Below are positions 7,762 to 15,174 of a DNA stretch of 43,238 bases, one piece after another. Source of the DNA: Flavobacterium sp. (GTDB lineage: Bacteria > Bacteroidota > Bacteroidia > Flavobacteriales > Flavobacteriaceae); contig NZ_JAQSDH010000020.1 in NCBI RefSeq assembly GCF_029945805.1, positions 1 through 43,238 on the forward strand, in the 5' to 3' direction. A program made the translations under genes and the position numbers. Each line of letters begins with the position of its first letter. Positions within the stretch are counted from its first letter, which is position 1. The notes beneath the pieces are model-generated. The model made no database searches, was not told the origin of the DNA, and was given only the letters and a program-made list of their open reading frames with translations.

Positions 7762-9789
7762 TTATAACAGTCCGTTATACTTTCGGATAAACCATTCTGT
7801 ACCTAAAGAAATGGCGATCAAAACAAGTAGCCAAACCCAATCAATAAGTGGTGATTTTTTAACCAAAGTCTTTTGAATGGCTTTATAACTTTCGTCTGCA
7901 AGAAGTTGTTTTATAAGTACATCAGTCTGATTGGCAAGGAAAGCTTTTCCTTTGGTCTGGTTTGCCAATTGGTTTAATTTGTTCCAATCTGGGTTCACAA
8001 ATTGTTTTTCAATATTAAAATCTAAGACTTCAAAACCACTGCTGTAAACTGAATTAGAGTTCAATTCTTTTACTGTAAACGTATAATTTCCAGCGGATAA
8101 TCCGTCAAGATTTACTTTGAATGCGTTAGATGTTCGAAGCAAATCGTAGTTTTTAACTTGTTTGGTTTTTTTATTGGTAACTGAAATGGTCAATCGCGCT
8201 TTTTCATCCAATTCATAATTCTTATTGAAATACTGCGCCGTAATTTCGATACCTTCACCCGAGTTGTAAAAGCGTTCGTGATTGACAACTAAAGATTTTT
8301 TAGAATTATTAGAAGCCAAATATTGTATTGTTTTGTCTAAGAAAATATCAAAATCGGCAAAGCTTTTTTTATCTACGTAAGTATTCGCACGCCATTTCCA
8401 GATGTTTTCACCAAATAAGTAAGCGTTTCGCTTGCCTTGATTTTCAGCGAAAGCCAACAAAGGTTGATTGGTTGCGATGTTTCGGATGGTAGATGATAAA
8501 AGAACATTCACGTTTCCGGTTTCTGTGATCGTTCCAAACGGATTTTCTAAGGGCGGAAATTGCTCAAATCCGAAATTATCTAATGCAAAAAGATTAAATT
8601 GAGTGTCGAATGAAGCCAAATAATCCTCTTTACTTCCACTCATTTTGAAAGTAAAATTATCCTGATTTTGATTTAAGAAAGTGTAGTCGGTATCATTTCC
8701 GGTAATAATCCAACTGTTGATTCTCGCATTTTTATTCTGATCAAAAATAGCTTTAAACTCTGCATTTGGTTGATACAAAATCAAAACATTATAATTAAGT
8801 AACGAACTGACTTGGTTTGGCTTAATAATAGTTACTTTTCGTTGCGCATTAGATTCTATTGCGCGTTTTATCGCACCCAAATCAGGATGAGAAATGGTAG
8901 AAATCAAGGCAACTTCTGTTTTTTGATCAATGACTTCTACTGCAAAATTTTTGGTGTTGTTATACGTGTTCTTTTCCTGTTCTTTTGATGATAGTGTTGC
9001 TTTCAGAATTTGAATTCCCACTTTATCCGCCGGAAGTAAAACATTCAGCGTTGCCGATTTTTTAGAAGGTGAAAAAGAAACCGTTTGCTCATTTAAAACC
9101 GAATTCCCTTGAGAGATTTTAAACGTAGCATTGATACTTTTTGTTCCCGAATAATTCAGGAATACTTCAACTGGATATTTATTCTTGTGAAAAGCATATT
9201 TGTTGACGTTCAATTGCGAAATCCTTAAATCTAAATACGTCATCGTATCACCAACAACCAATGGATAGACTTTGTTATCGGGGTTGAACCCGAAAACGTA
9301 ATCTTCACCCGATGTTTGGTTTCCATCAGAAATCAAAACCGTTGGGTAATTTGTATTCTTATAGATGTTCTTAAGATTCTTGGCAACCACATCAATATTA
9401 GATTGTGTTCCTTTAAAATCAATGGTATCCGATGGCAAAAAATCGGAATCAAACTGATAAGTCTGTACTTCGAACTTGTTCGCTAAATCGGAATTCTCAG
9501 AAAGTTTTTTAAAGACTTCCATCGCCGAATTATTTGCTTTCAAATCTTTTATAGAAGCCGAATTATCGATTACAATAGGCAACGGAGTTTTTACCGTTTC
9601 AATAGTTTTTCGGGTAATAATCGGATTAATCAATAAAAGTAGTAATCCGAAAATGCTGAAGAAACGCAAAAAAGCCAAAAGCAGCGTCACTTTCGACTTG
9701 CTTTTAGCTTTGTATAGGTATTGGTAAAATGATAAACCAGCAGCAATTAGTATTGATACAAGTAATAACAAGATTGTTGTGGTATTCAT
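7762..9789 (-). CDS. Membrane-anchored von Willebrand A-like protein
   Basis: The 675-residue protein has two N-terminal helices (about 4-25 and 37-57), a large periplasmic part and a C-terminal helix (about 648-668). The periplasmic part begins with a vWA-like strand PIVIDNSASI containing the MIDAS pattern D75-x-S77-x-S79, and a later LISDGN fits the second metal-site loop. The topology resembles Bat-type aerotolerance proteins and the DUF-type vWA membrane proteins common in Flavobacteriia. A role in envelope protein assembly is possible but not shown. It is a single gene between the exported-protein operon and fabG, and I saw no consensus promoter upstream. Confidence 0.8.
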   Translation of the reverse strand: MNTTTILLLLVSILIAAGLSFYQYLYKAKSKSKVTLLLAFLRFFSIFGLLLLLINPIITRKTIETVKTPLPIVIDNSASIKDLKANNSAMEVFKKLSENSDLANKFEVQTYQFDSDFLPSDTIDFKGTQSNIDVVAKNLKNIYKNTNYPTVLISDGNQTSGEDYVFGFNPDNKVYPLVVGDTMTYLDLRISQLNVNKYAFHKNKYPVEVFLNYSGTKSINATFKISQGNSVLNEQTVSFSPSKKSATLNVLLPADKVGIQILKATLSSKEQEKNTYNNTKNFAVEVIDQKTEVALISTISHPDLGAIKRAIESNAQRKVTIIKPNQVSSLLNYNVLILYQPNAEFKAIFDQNKNARINSWIITGNDTDYTFLNQNQDNFTFKMSGSKEDYLASFDTQFNLFALDNFGFEQFPPLENPFGTITETGNVNVLLSSTIRNIATNQPLLAFAENQGKRNAYLFGENIWKWRANTYVDKKSFADFDIFLDKTIQYLASNNSKKSLVVNHERFYNSGEGIEITAQYFNKNYELDEKARLTISVTNKKTKQVKNYDLLRTSNAFKVNLDGLSAGNYTFTVKELNSNSVYSSGFEVLDFNIEKQFVNPDWNKLNQLANQTKGKAFLANQTDVLIKQLLADESYKAIQKTLVKKSPLIDWVWLLVLIAISLGTEWFIRKYNGLL

Positions 9790-9832
9790 TTAAAGAATTT
9801 ATTTTAAATTTTAAATTATAAATGAATCGAAC

Positions 9833-9864
9833 AATTCAAAATTCATAATTCAAAATTCATAATT
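9833..9864. repeat. Two tandem copies of a 14-bp AT-rich repeat
   Basis: AATTCAAAATTCAT occurs twice head to tail (9833-9846 and 9847-9860), followed by AATT. It lies between fabG and the vWA gene. Its function is unknown; slippage-generated spacer DNA is the simplest reading. Confidence 0.7.
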
Positions 9865-9868
9865 ATTT

Positions 9869-10615
9869 TTAAGTAAGCATTCCTCCGCAAACATTCAACA
9901 CTTGGCCAGAAACATACGCACTCATATCGGAAGCAAAGAAAAGACACGCATTGGCTACATCTTCTGGAGTTCCACCGCGTTTTAGCGGAATAGAATCTCT
10001 CCAACCTTGCACCACATCGGCATTTAATTTGGCTGTCATTTCAGTTTCAATAAATCCTGGAGCAATAGCATTACAACGAATGTTTCTTGAACCCAATTCT
10101 AGCGCTACCGATTTAGTAAAACCAATCATTCCCGCTTTAGAAGCTGCGTAATTTGCTTGCCCGGCATTTCCCTTCACTCCTACTACGCTACTCATATTTA
10201 CGATAGAACCCTTACGGTTTTTAAGCATCACTTTCTGAACCGCTTTGGTCATATTAAAAACCGATTTTAAGTTGATTTCGATTACTTTATCAAAATCTTC
10301 TTCAGACATACGCATCAAAAGGTTGTCTTTTGTGATTCCGGCATTGTTAATTAATATGTCAATATTTCCGAAATCAGCCATAACATCGTCTGACAATTTT
10401 TGAGCTTCGTTGAAATCGGCTGCATTTGATTTATATCCTTTGGCTTTAATTCCCATTGCCGATAATTCGTTTTCTAAGGCCAAAGCTGATTCGGCAGATG
10501 AACTATAAGTAAACGCAACGTTTGCTCCGTGTTGGGCAAATACTTTGGCGATTCCGCTTCCAATTCCTCTACTCGCTCCAGTGATGATGGCTACTTTTCC
10601 TTCTAATAATTTCAT
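9869..10615 (-). CDS. fabG: 3-oxoacyl-[ACP] reductase
   Basis: This 248-residue short-chain dehydrogenase performs the NADPH-dependent reduction step of fatty acid elongation in the cytoplasm. Visible features are the cofactor loop TGASRGIG (12-19), NNAG (90-93), the catalytic Ser near 142 in NMSSVVGV and the Tyr156-x3-Lys160 pair in YAASK. The ending (SGQVLNVCGGM) is typical of FabG. The frame remains open upstream to 10711, but the extra 32 residues match no FabG. The ATG at 10615 starts with MKLLEGKVAIITG and lies just downstream of a good -7 box, so it is chosen. Confidence 0.95.
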   Translation of the reverse strand: MKLLEGKVAIITGASRGIGSGIAKVFAQHGANVAFTYSSSAESALALENELSAMGIKAKGYKSNAADFNEAQKLSDDVMADFGNIDILINNAGITKDNLLMRMSEEDFDKVIEINLKSVFNMTKAVQKVMLKNRKGSIVNMSSVVGVKGNAGQANYAASKAGMIGFTKSVALELGSRNIRCNAIAPGFIETEMTAKLNADVVQGWRDSIPLKRGGTPEDVANACLFFASDMSAYVSGQVLNVCGGMLT

Positions 10616-10650
10616 GATAAAATTAGTTTTGATTTTTTTTATTGAAAGTT

Positions 10651-10658
10651 CAAATATA
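10651..10658 (-). promoter_or_regulatory. -7 element of the fabG promoter
   Basis: TATATTTG on the minus strand matches TAnnTTTG and predicts a leader of about 30 bases to the ATG at 10615. No clear TTG is visible at the -33 position. The 100-base region also has to hold the divergent sigma-factor promoter, for which I see only a near match, TATCATTG at 10691-10698. Confidence 0.4.
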
Positions 10659-10715
10659 GAATATTTTATACTTAGTAAAAAATCATTTGCTATCATTGTA
10701 CTCGAAAGCAAGCAA

Positions 10716-11264
10716 ATGATTGAAAACCAATTCCATTTTGAAAAACTATATCATGAGTATAAAAAACTTGTGTTCAATGTGGCGTTGAATTATCTGCAGA
10801 ATATTGAAGATGCTGAAGAAATTACGCAAGATGTTTTTGTCAAAATTTATAATTCAGTAGACAATTTCAAACAAGAATCGAGTTATAAGACTTGGATTTA
10901 CCGCATTACTATCAATCAATGTTTGGATTATATCAAGCAGAAAAACAGTCAGAAACGCTTTTTTATATTTGGAAAGAAAAGCCAAAACGAACAAGAATAT
11001 CTCACGAGTTCCACTTTCGAACATCCTGGTATTTTAATGGAAAACAAAGAAGAAGCAGCAATTCTTTTTAGTGTTATCAATACGCTTACGGAAAATCAGA
11101 AGACTGCTTTTTTACTTTCCAAATTGGATGGAATGAGTAATTCTGAGATTTCAGAAATCATGGAGTTGAGTATTTCATCAATAGAATCGCTTGTATTTAG
11201 AGCCAAAGTCACGCTTCAGGAAAAATTAGGAGAAAAATTTACCAACTACCGCAAGAAAAAATAA
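10716..11264 (+). CDS. ECF-type RNA polymerase sigma factor
   Basis: The 182-residue protein has sigma region 2 around YLQNIEDAEEITQDVFVKIY, which binds the core enzyme and the -10 element. Region 4 lies around the helix-turn-helix LSKLDGMSNSEISEIMELS. The frame is open upstream to 10545, but that part is antisense to fabG. The ATG at 10716 gives the normal ECF start. The anti-sigma-like gene follows after 14 bases and the genes onward to 16356 are closely packed, so it probably autoregulates this operon. The sigma, anti-sigma and periplasmic sensor order is that of cnrH/cnrY/cnrX metal-response modules. Confidence 0.92.
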   Translation: MIENQFHFEKLYHEYKKLVFNVALNYLQNIEDAEEITQDVFVKIYNSVDNFKQESSYKTWIYRITINQCLDYIKQKNSQKRFFIFGKKSQNEQEYLTSSTFEHPGILMENKEEAAILFSVINTLTENQKTAFLLSKLDGMSNSEISEIMELSISSIESLVFRAKVTLQEKLGEKFTNYRKKK

Positions 11265-11278
11265 AAACCTTCGTCTAT

Positions 11279-11554
11279 ATGAGTATGGAAAAAAATAATT
11301 GGATAGAAACTATTCTAAACAGCACCAACGGAATTACACAAGTAACGCCCAATGATGCTTTATTTTCTAAAATCCAGCAGCGAATTGAGCCCCAAAATAA
11401 AGTCTCATCCAAGACACTTTGGTTTGCAGCGGCTTCAATAGCTGTGTTAGTTATGCTTAACGTCAGCATAATTGCATCCAAATCAAAATCAGAAAAAAAT
11501 TCAACAACAGCCTATTTAGAAATGACAATTAATAAAAGTAACCAGTTATATTAA
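11279..11554 (+). CDS. Small one-helix membrane protein, probable anti-sigma factor
   Basis: The 91-residue protein has a cytoplasmic N-terminal part of about 45 residues, one transmembrane helix (about 46-66) and a short periplasmic tail. It has no zinc-binding ZAS motif, so it would be of the short CnrY/minimal type. It directly follows the sigma gene and is separated from the periplasmic sensor gene by 2 bases. By context it should hold the sigma factor at the membrane. Sequence similarity to any known anti-sigma factor is not visible. The second ATG at 11285 is an alternative start. Confidence 0.7.
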   Translation: MSMEKNNWIETILNSTNGITQVTPNDALFSKIQQRIEPQNKVSSKTLWFAAASIAVLVMLNVSIIASKSKSEKNSTTAYLEMTINKSNQLY

Positions 11555-11556
11555 CG

Positions 11557-12036
11557 ATGATGGAAAAGACAAAACTTTTAACGATTTCAGTTGTTGGACT
11601 ATTATTACTCAATTTAGGAACACTGGGATTTCTTTTTTTGAATGGAAAAAATCACGGACCATTACATGAAGGCAGACCCGAACCAAAGGAAATTATTATT
11701 GGAAAATTACATTTTGATGCTGCCCAACAAAAGGATTATACCAAATTAATACAATGGCATCGCGGAGAAATCAAAAATCTTGACGCAAACATTCGTCAAA
11801 CTAAGAACGAATTGTATTTCCAATTAAGTGAATCCGAAGTGAATGTAAAAACAAAAGACAGTCTGATTACACTTTTGAATACTTATCAAAAACAAATTGA
11901 AGAAACGCATTTCAAACATTTTCAAGATATCAAAAAGCTATGCAAACCAGAACAACAAGATAGTTTTAATGATTTAACCGAAGAATTAGGACGAATATTT
12001 TCGCCAAACAAGCCACCAAGAAAAAGACATGATTAA
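11557..12036 (+). CDS. Periplasmic heavy-metal sensor-like protein (Spy/CnrX type)
   Basis: The 159-residue protein is anchored or exported by an N-terminal hydrophobic segment (about 7-29). The rest is helical and charged, with the layout of the metal-resistance/LTxxQ superfamily (Spy, CpxP, ZraP, CnrX). LHFDAAQQKDYTKLIQWHRGE corresponds to the first helix, followed by a helical hairpin and KHFQDIKKLCKPEQQDSF. Candidate metal ligands include His52, His68, Glu71, His118, His121 and Cys129. In CnrYXH systems such a protein senses periplasmic metal and releases the sigma factor. The metal here is unknown, and copper is suggested only by the MbnP gene downstream. The start could also be the ATG at 11560. 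Confidence 0.75.
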   Translation: MMEKTKLLTISVVGLLLLNLGTLGFLFLNGKNHGPLHEGRPEPKEIIIGKLHFDAAQQKDYTKLIQWHRGEIKNLDANIRQTKNELYFQLSESEVNVKTKDSLITLLNTYQKQIEETHFKHFQDIKKLCKPEQQDSFNDLTEELGRIFSPNKPPRKRHD

Positions 12037-12757
12037 AAAAGGAATATATCTTGTTTTCCTTTTGATTTGTTGCTTTCAGAATTATTCTCAAAGTAATAGC
12101 GATTCGTTGCATCTCAATTTTAATCTTAAATTCAATAAACTTCCTTTAGAATTAAACAAAAACTATGTTTCTGATACTAAAGACACTTTGAGTATCAGCA
12201 CTTTTAAATGTTATGTTTCCAATATTCAAATTCAGTATAGCGATAACTCAAGATTTATACAAAACGACAGCCAGCACCTACTCGATTTTGACAGCTCCAA
12301 TTCATTTCAAATTCCAATTTGCAAAAAATCAGATAAGTTAATTTCCAAAATCACTTTCAATATTGGTATTGATAGTCTAACCAATACGGCTGGAGCCATG
12401 GCTGGTGATTTGGACCCAATCAAAGGAATGTATTGGGCTTGGCAAAGCGGTTATATCAATATGAAGATAGAAGGTAAAAGTACACGTTGCAAAACTCGTA
12501 AAAATGAATTTCAGTTTCACATTGGCGGTTATCTTTCTCCCTTTTACGCTATGCGGAAAGTAGAAATCAACGGCAATGACAATAGCAATTTCAATAGCAA
12601 TGACAATTTCAATAGCAATAACAAAATAAATATTGCGATAGAGTTAAATGATTTTTTCTCCAAAATTCAATTATCACAAACAAACAGCGTTATGATTCCG
12701 GGGAAAATTGCCCTGGAATTAGCCAATGATAGCGTTAAAATGTTTCATTTAGAATGA
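12029..12757 (+). CDS. MbnP-family periplasmic copper-binding protein
   Basis: The 242-residue protein starts with a signal peptide (cleavage near SQSNS, residue 21). It carries the MbnP domain: a beta-rich region HLNFNLKFNKLPL, then MAGDLDPIKGMYWAWQSGY with Trp136 and Trp138, then FQFHIGGY with His164. In Methylosinus MbnP a tryptophan is converted to kynurenine by the partner dihaem enzyme MbnH, and this creates a copper site. The gene encoding an MbnH-like enzyme overlaps its 3' end by 4 bases, so the pair is conserved. An unusual asparagine-rich stretch (about 183-199) is encoded by an 18-bp tandem repeat. The start overlaps the sensor gene by 8 bases. Confidence 0.82.
   Translation: MIKKGIYLVFLLICCFQNYSQSNSDSLHLNFNLKFNKLPLELNKNYVSDTKDTLSISTFKCYVSNIQIQYSDNSRFIQNDSQHLLDFDSSNSFQIPICKKSDKLISKITFNIGIDSLTNTAGAMAGDLDPIKGMYWAWQSGYINMKIEGKSTRCKTRKNEFQFHIGGYLSPFYAMRKVEINGNDNSNFNSNDNFNSNNKINIAIELNDFFSKIQLSQTNSVMIPGKIALELANDSVKMFHLE
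12586..12619 (+). repeat. 18-bp tandem repeat inside the MbnP-family gene
   Basis: CAATTTCAATAGCAATGA at 12586-12603 is repeated from 12604 (16 of 18 bases) and encodes Asn-Phe-Asn-Ser-Asn-Asp units. The repeat keeps the frame, so copy-number change would lengthen or shorten a surface loop. Confidence 0.75.
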
Positions 12758-13767
12758 GAACCTATTGGAAATATTATGTTGTATTTGGGCTTATTGGATT
12801 ATCCTTTTCCAATCAATTTACGACACCTTTGTACTTAGAAATTCCTGAAAATTGGCCTCAACCTAAATATGATTTCAAAAAAAATCTGTTGACGGAAGAA
12901 GGATTTCAACTCGGAAGAAACTTATTTTATGACCCAATTCTATCGCGCGATAATACTATTTCCTGTCAGAGTTGCCATTTGCAACAAACGGGATTTACCC
13001 ATGTCGACCATCAATTGAGTCACGGCATTGAAGGTAGCATTGGCACCAGAAATTCTTTAGCACTGATTAACCTGGCTTGGAACAAAGATTTCCATTGGGA
13101 TGGTGGTGTGAATAATTTAGAAGTACAAGCCATCAATCCAATTACTAATCATTCTGAAATGGATGAAACTTTGGAAAATGTCATCTCTAAATTGCAAGCA
13201 AGCGAAAAATACAGAACGTTATTTTCAAAAGCTTTTGGCGATGATAAAGTTACTAGTCAACGCATGTTGAAAGCATTGGCACAATTTACGGTGATGCTAA
13301 CTTCCTCCAATTCAAAGTACGACAAAGTCATGCGCAACGAGGTCAGTTTTACAACCCAAGAACAACACGGCTATGACTTGTTTAAACTTAATTGTGCTTC
13401 GTGTCATACAGAACCATTGTTCCGAAGTGATAAATTTGAAAAAAACGGATTGGCAATCGACACCACTTTGAATGATTTAGGTCGGATAAAAATCACAAAC
13501 AAATCCGACGATAATCTGCGTTTTAAAATCCCAACATTAAGAAACATTCAATTTACGTTTCCCTATATGCACGATGGCCGATTTAAAACCTTGACCGAAG
13601 TTGTGAAGCATTACAACTCGCTAGGACATGATAAAAACTTACCAAAGGAACTAGCAAAACCCATGAATCTATCCGATAACGACCGAGTAGATTTGGTTGC
13701 TTTTTTAGTAACCTTGACCGATAAAGAATTTCTATTCAATAAACGATTTAGTTTTCCTAAAAATTAA
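12754..13767 (+). CDS. Dihaem cytochrome c peroxidase, MbnH-like partner of MbnP
   Basis: The 337-residue exported protein has an N-terminal hydrophobic signal (about 7-20) and two c-type haem motifs, CQSCH (71-75) and CASCH (214-218). The region between contains FHWDGG and NPITNHSEM, and the C-terminal part has PYMHDGRF, all typical of the BCCP/MauG superfamily. The ATG overlaps the MbnP stop as ATGA, which indicates translational coupling. MbnH enzymes use a high-valent dihaem state to oxidise a tryptophan of MbnP. A conventional hydrogen peroxide-reducing cytochrome c peroxidase is the alternative. The haems would be attached in the periplasm. Confidence 0.88.
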   Translation: MRTYWKYYVVFGLIGLSFSNQFTTPLYLEIPENWPQPKYDFKKNLLTEEGFQLGRNLFYDPILSRDNTISCQSCHLQQTGFTHVDHQLSHGIEGSIGTRNSLALINLAWNKDFHWDGGVNNLEVQAINPITNHSEMDETLENVISKLQASEKYRTLFSKAFGDDKVTSQRMLKALAQFTVMLTSSNSKYDKVMRNEVSFTTQEQHGYDLFKLNCASCHTEPLFRSDKFEKNGLAIDTTLNDLGRIKITNKSDDNLRFKIPTLRNIQFTFPYMHDGRFKTLTEVVKHYNSLGHDKNLPKELAKPMNLSDNDRVDLVAFLVTLTDKEFLFNKRFSFPKN

Positions 13768-13835
13768 TTTTAAAACAATACGCAAGAATTAAAAAGTTCT
13801 GTCGTCTAAAAAAACAACAAACCAAATAACTAATT

Positions 13836-15170
13836 ATGAAAAAAGCACTTTTACTTTTATTGCTTAGTACCCATTGCATACTTTTTGCACAAACCAACCC
13901 TGCTATTACAAGCTGGTTACAAAACACAACCGGAATTACGGGTCGTCATTATGTATCAGGAAACCCTACTCCTATTATAGATGCGGTTGCAGCCAATGTT
14001 CAATCGGTTCAATACAACACTACTTATTCTTATGTATCGGCAACAGGAATTCCCGCATATATAACGGGACCATTTCAAGGCGGCAATCCTTCCTTAGCAA
14101 CAGCTCAGAATAAAATTTTCAGAATTCCGTTAACGGCAACTCAAAATACAGGAACAGCCACAGCAACCACTGGTGGAAATATTGGCGTTTTTATTAATGG
14201 CGTGGCTTTATTCGATTACCGAGATGGTGTGGCTTGGAACAATACTACAAATGCACTTTGTGGTGGACCTGGAAATCCTCCTTGCGCCGGTGGACCAATG
14301 ACTACTCAAGCTTGGAACCGAGATGCAATTCCGGCAGAACGTGATGGTTTTGATTGTGCCAAAGCACATCCTGCGATGGGAAATTACCACCACCACCAGA
14401 ATCCAAGTGCATTTAATTTAGACTTACAAGTGGTATCGACCATTTGTGATGCCTATCCTTCTGATGGTTTGTATGTAATAAATCCCACGGTGCATTCGCC
14501 TTTGCTGGGATTTGCTTATGATGGTTTTCCAATATATGGAGCTTATGGCTACACCAATGTTGATGGAACAGGCGCTATCGCAAGAATGAAATCCAGTTAT
14601 CAATTAAGAACCAATACATCTAGAACCAATGGCCCAGCAGTTGGAGGCACCTACTTCAATGGGTATTTTAGAGAAGATTATGAGTATGCTGCGCATTCTA
14701 CTGACCCAACCTATTTAGATGTTCACAATGGTCGTTTTTGTATCACGCCCGAATATCCAGTAGGGATTTATTGTTATTTTACTACGGTAGATGCCAATCA
14801 CAACTCGGCGTATCCCTATGTAGTGGGACCAACATTTTACGGAAATGTTGCTGTTACTACTGTTACTTCAGTTCCGGCCGGAACCACAACATTTGTCTTA
14901 GCAAATGCAGATTTTAATTTGTCCAACTTGAATATTAAAATCTATCCAAATCCGGCACAGGATTTTATAGCGATTCAATCGGATATGATAGAAGACAATT
15001 TGGACGTTTCTTTGATTGACGAATTAGGCAAAGTAATCCAAACCAACAAAATCCTGCAAGGAAGCACGTTGAGCATTATCGATTTAACCACTGTTTATAA
15101 TGGTATTTATTTTGTGAAAATAGCCAGCGGAAAAGATGATAAAACGTTTAAAATAATTGTAACTAAATAA
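13836..15170 (+). CDS. YHYH-domain protein with T9SS sorting domain
   Basis: The 444-residue protein has a signal peptide (MKKALLLLLLSTHCILFAQ). The YHYH domain spans roughly residues 90-330, with the histidine cluster GNYHHHQNP (182-190) and conserved segments such as GFAYDGFPIYGAYGY. A type A T9SS C-terminal domain (about 370-444) contains IKIYPNPAQDFI and ends KIIVTK. It should therefore cross the outer membrane through the type IX system and be attached or released at the surface. The function of YHYH domains is not established, but the histidines suggest metal binding. The gene lies between two dihaem peroxidase genes, 68 bases after the first and 4 bases before the second. Confidence 0.87.
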   Translation: MKKALLLLLLSTHCILFAQTNPAITSWLQNTTGITGRHYVSGNPTPIIDAVAANVQSVQYNTTYSYVSATGIPAYITGPFQGGNPSLATAQNKIFRIPLTATQNTGTATATTGGNIGVFINGVALFDYRDGVAWNNTTNALCGGPGNPPCAGGPMTTQAWNRDAIPAERDGFDCAKAHPAMGNYHHHQNPSAFNLDLQVVSTICDAYPSDGLYVINPTVHSPLLGFAYDGFPIYGAYGYTNVDGTGAIARMKSSYQLRTNTSRTNGPAVGGTYFNGYFREDYEYAAHSTDPTYLDVHNGRFCITPEYPVGIYCYFTTVDANHNSAYPYVVGPTFYGNVAVTTVTSVPAGTTTFVLANADFNLSNLNIKIYPNPAQDFIAIQSDMIEDNLDVSLIDELGKVIQTNKILQGSTLSIIDLTTVYNGIYFVKIASGKDDKTFKIIVTK

Positions 15171-15174
15171 TCCT

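Noticed and set aside
10616..10711. N-terminal extension of FabG
   Set aside because: The extra 32 residues cover the promoter region and do not match FabG proteins; the ATG at 10615 starts the conserved sequence.
10545..10715. N-terminal extension of the sigma factor
   Set aside because: The added residues are antisense to fabG and unlike ECF sequences.
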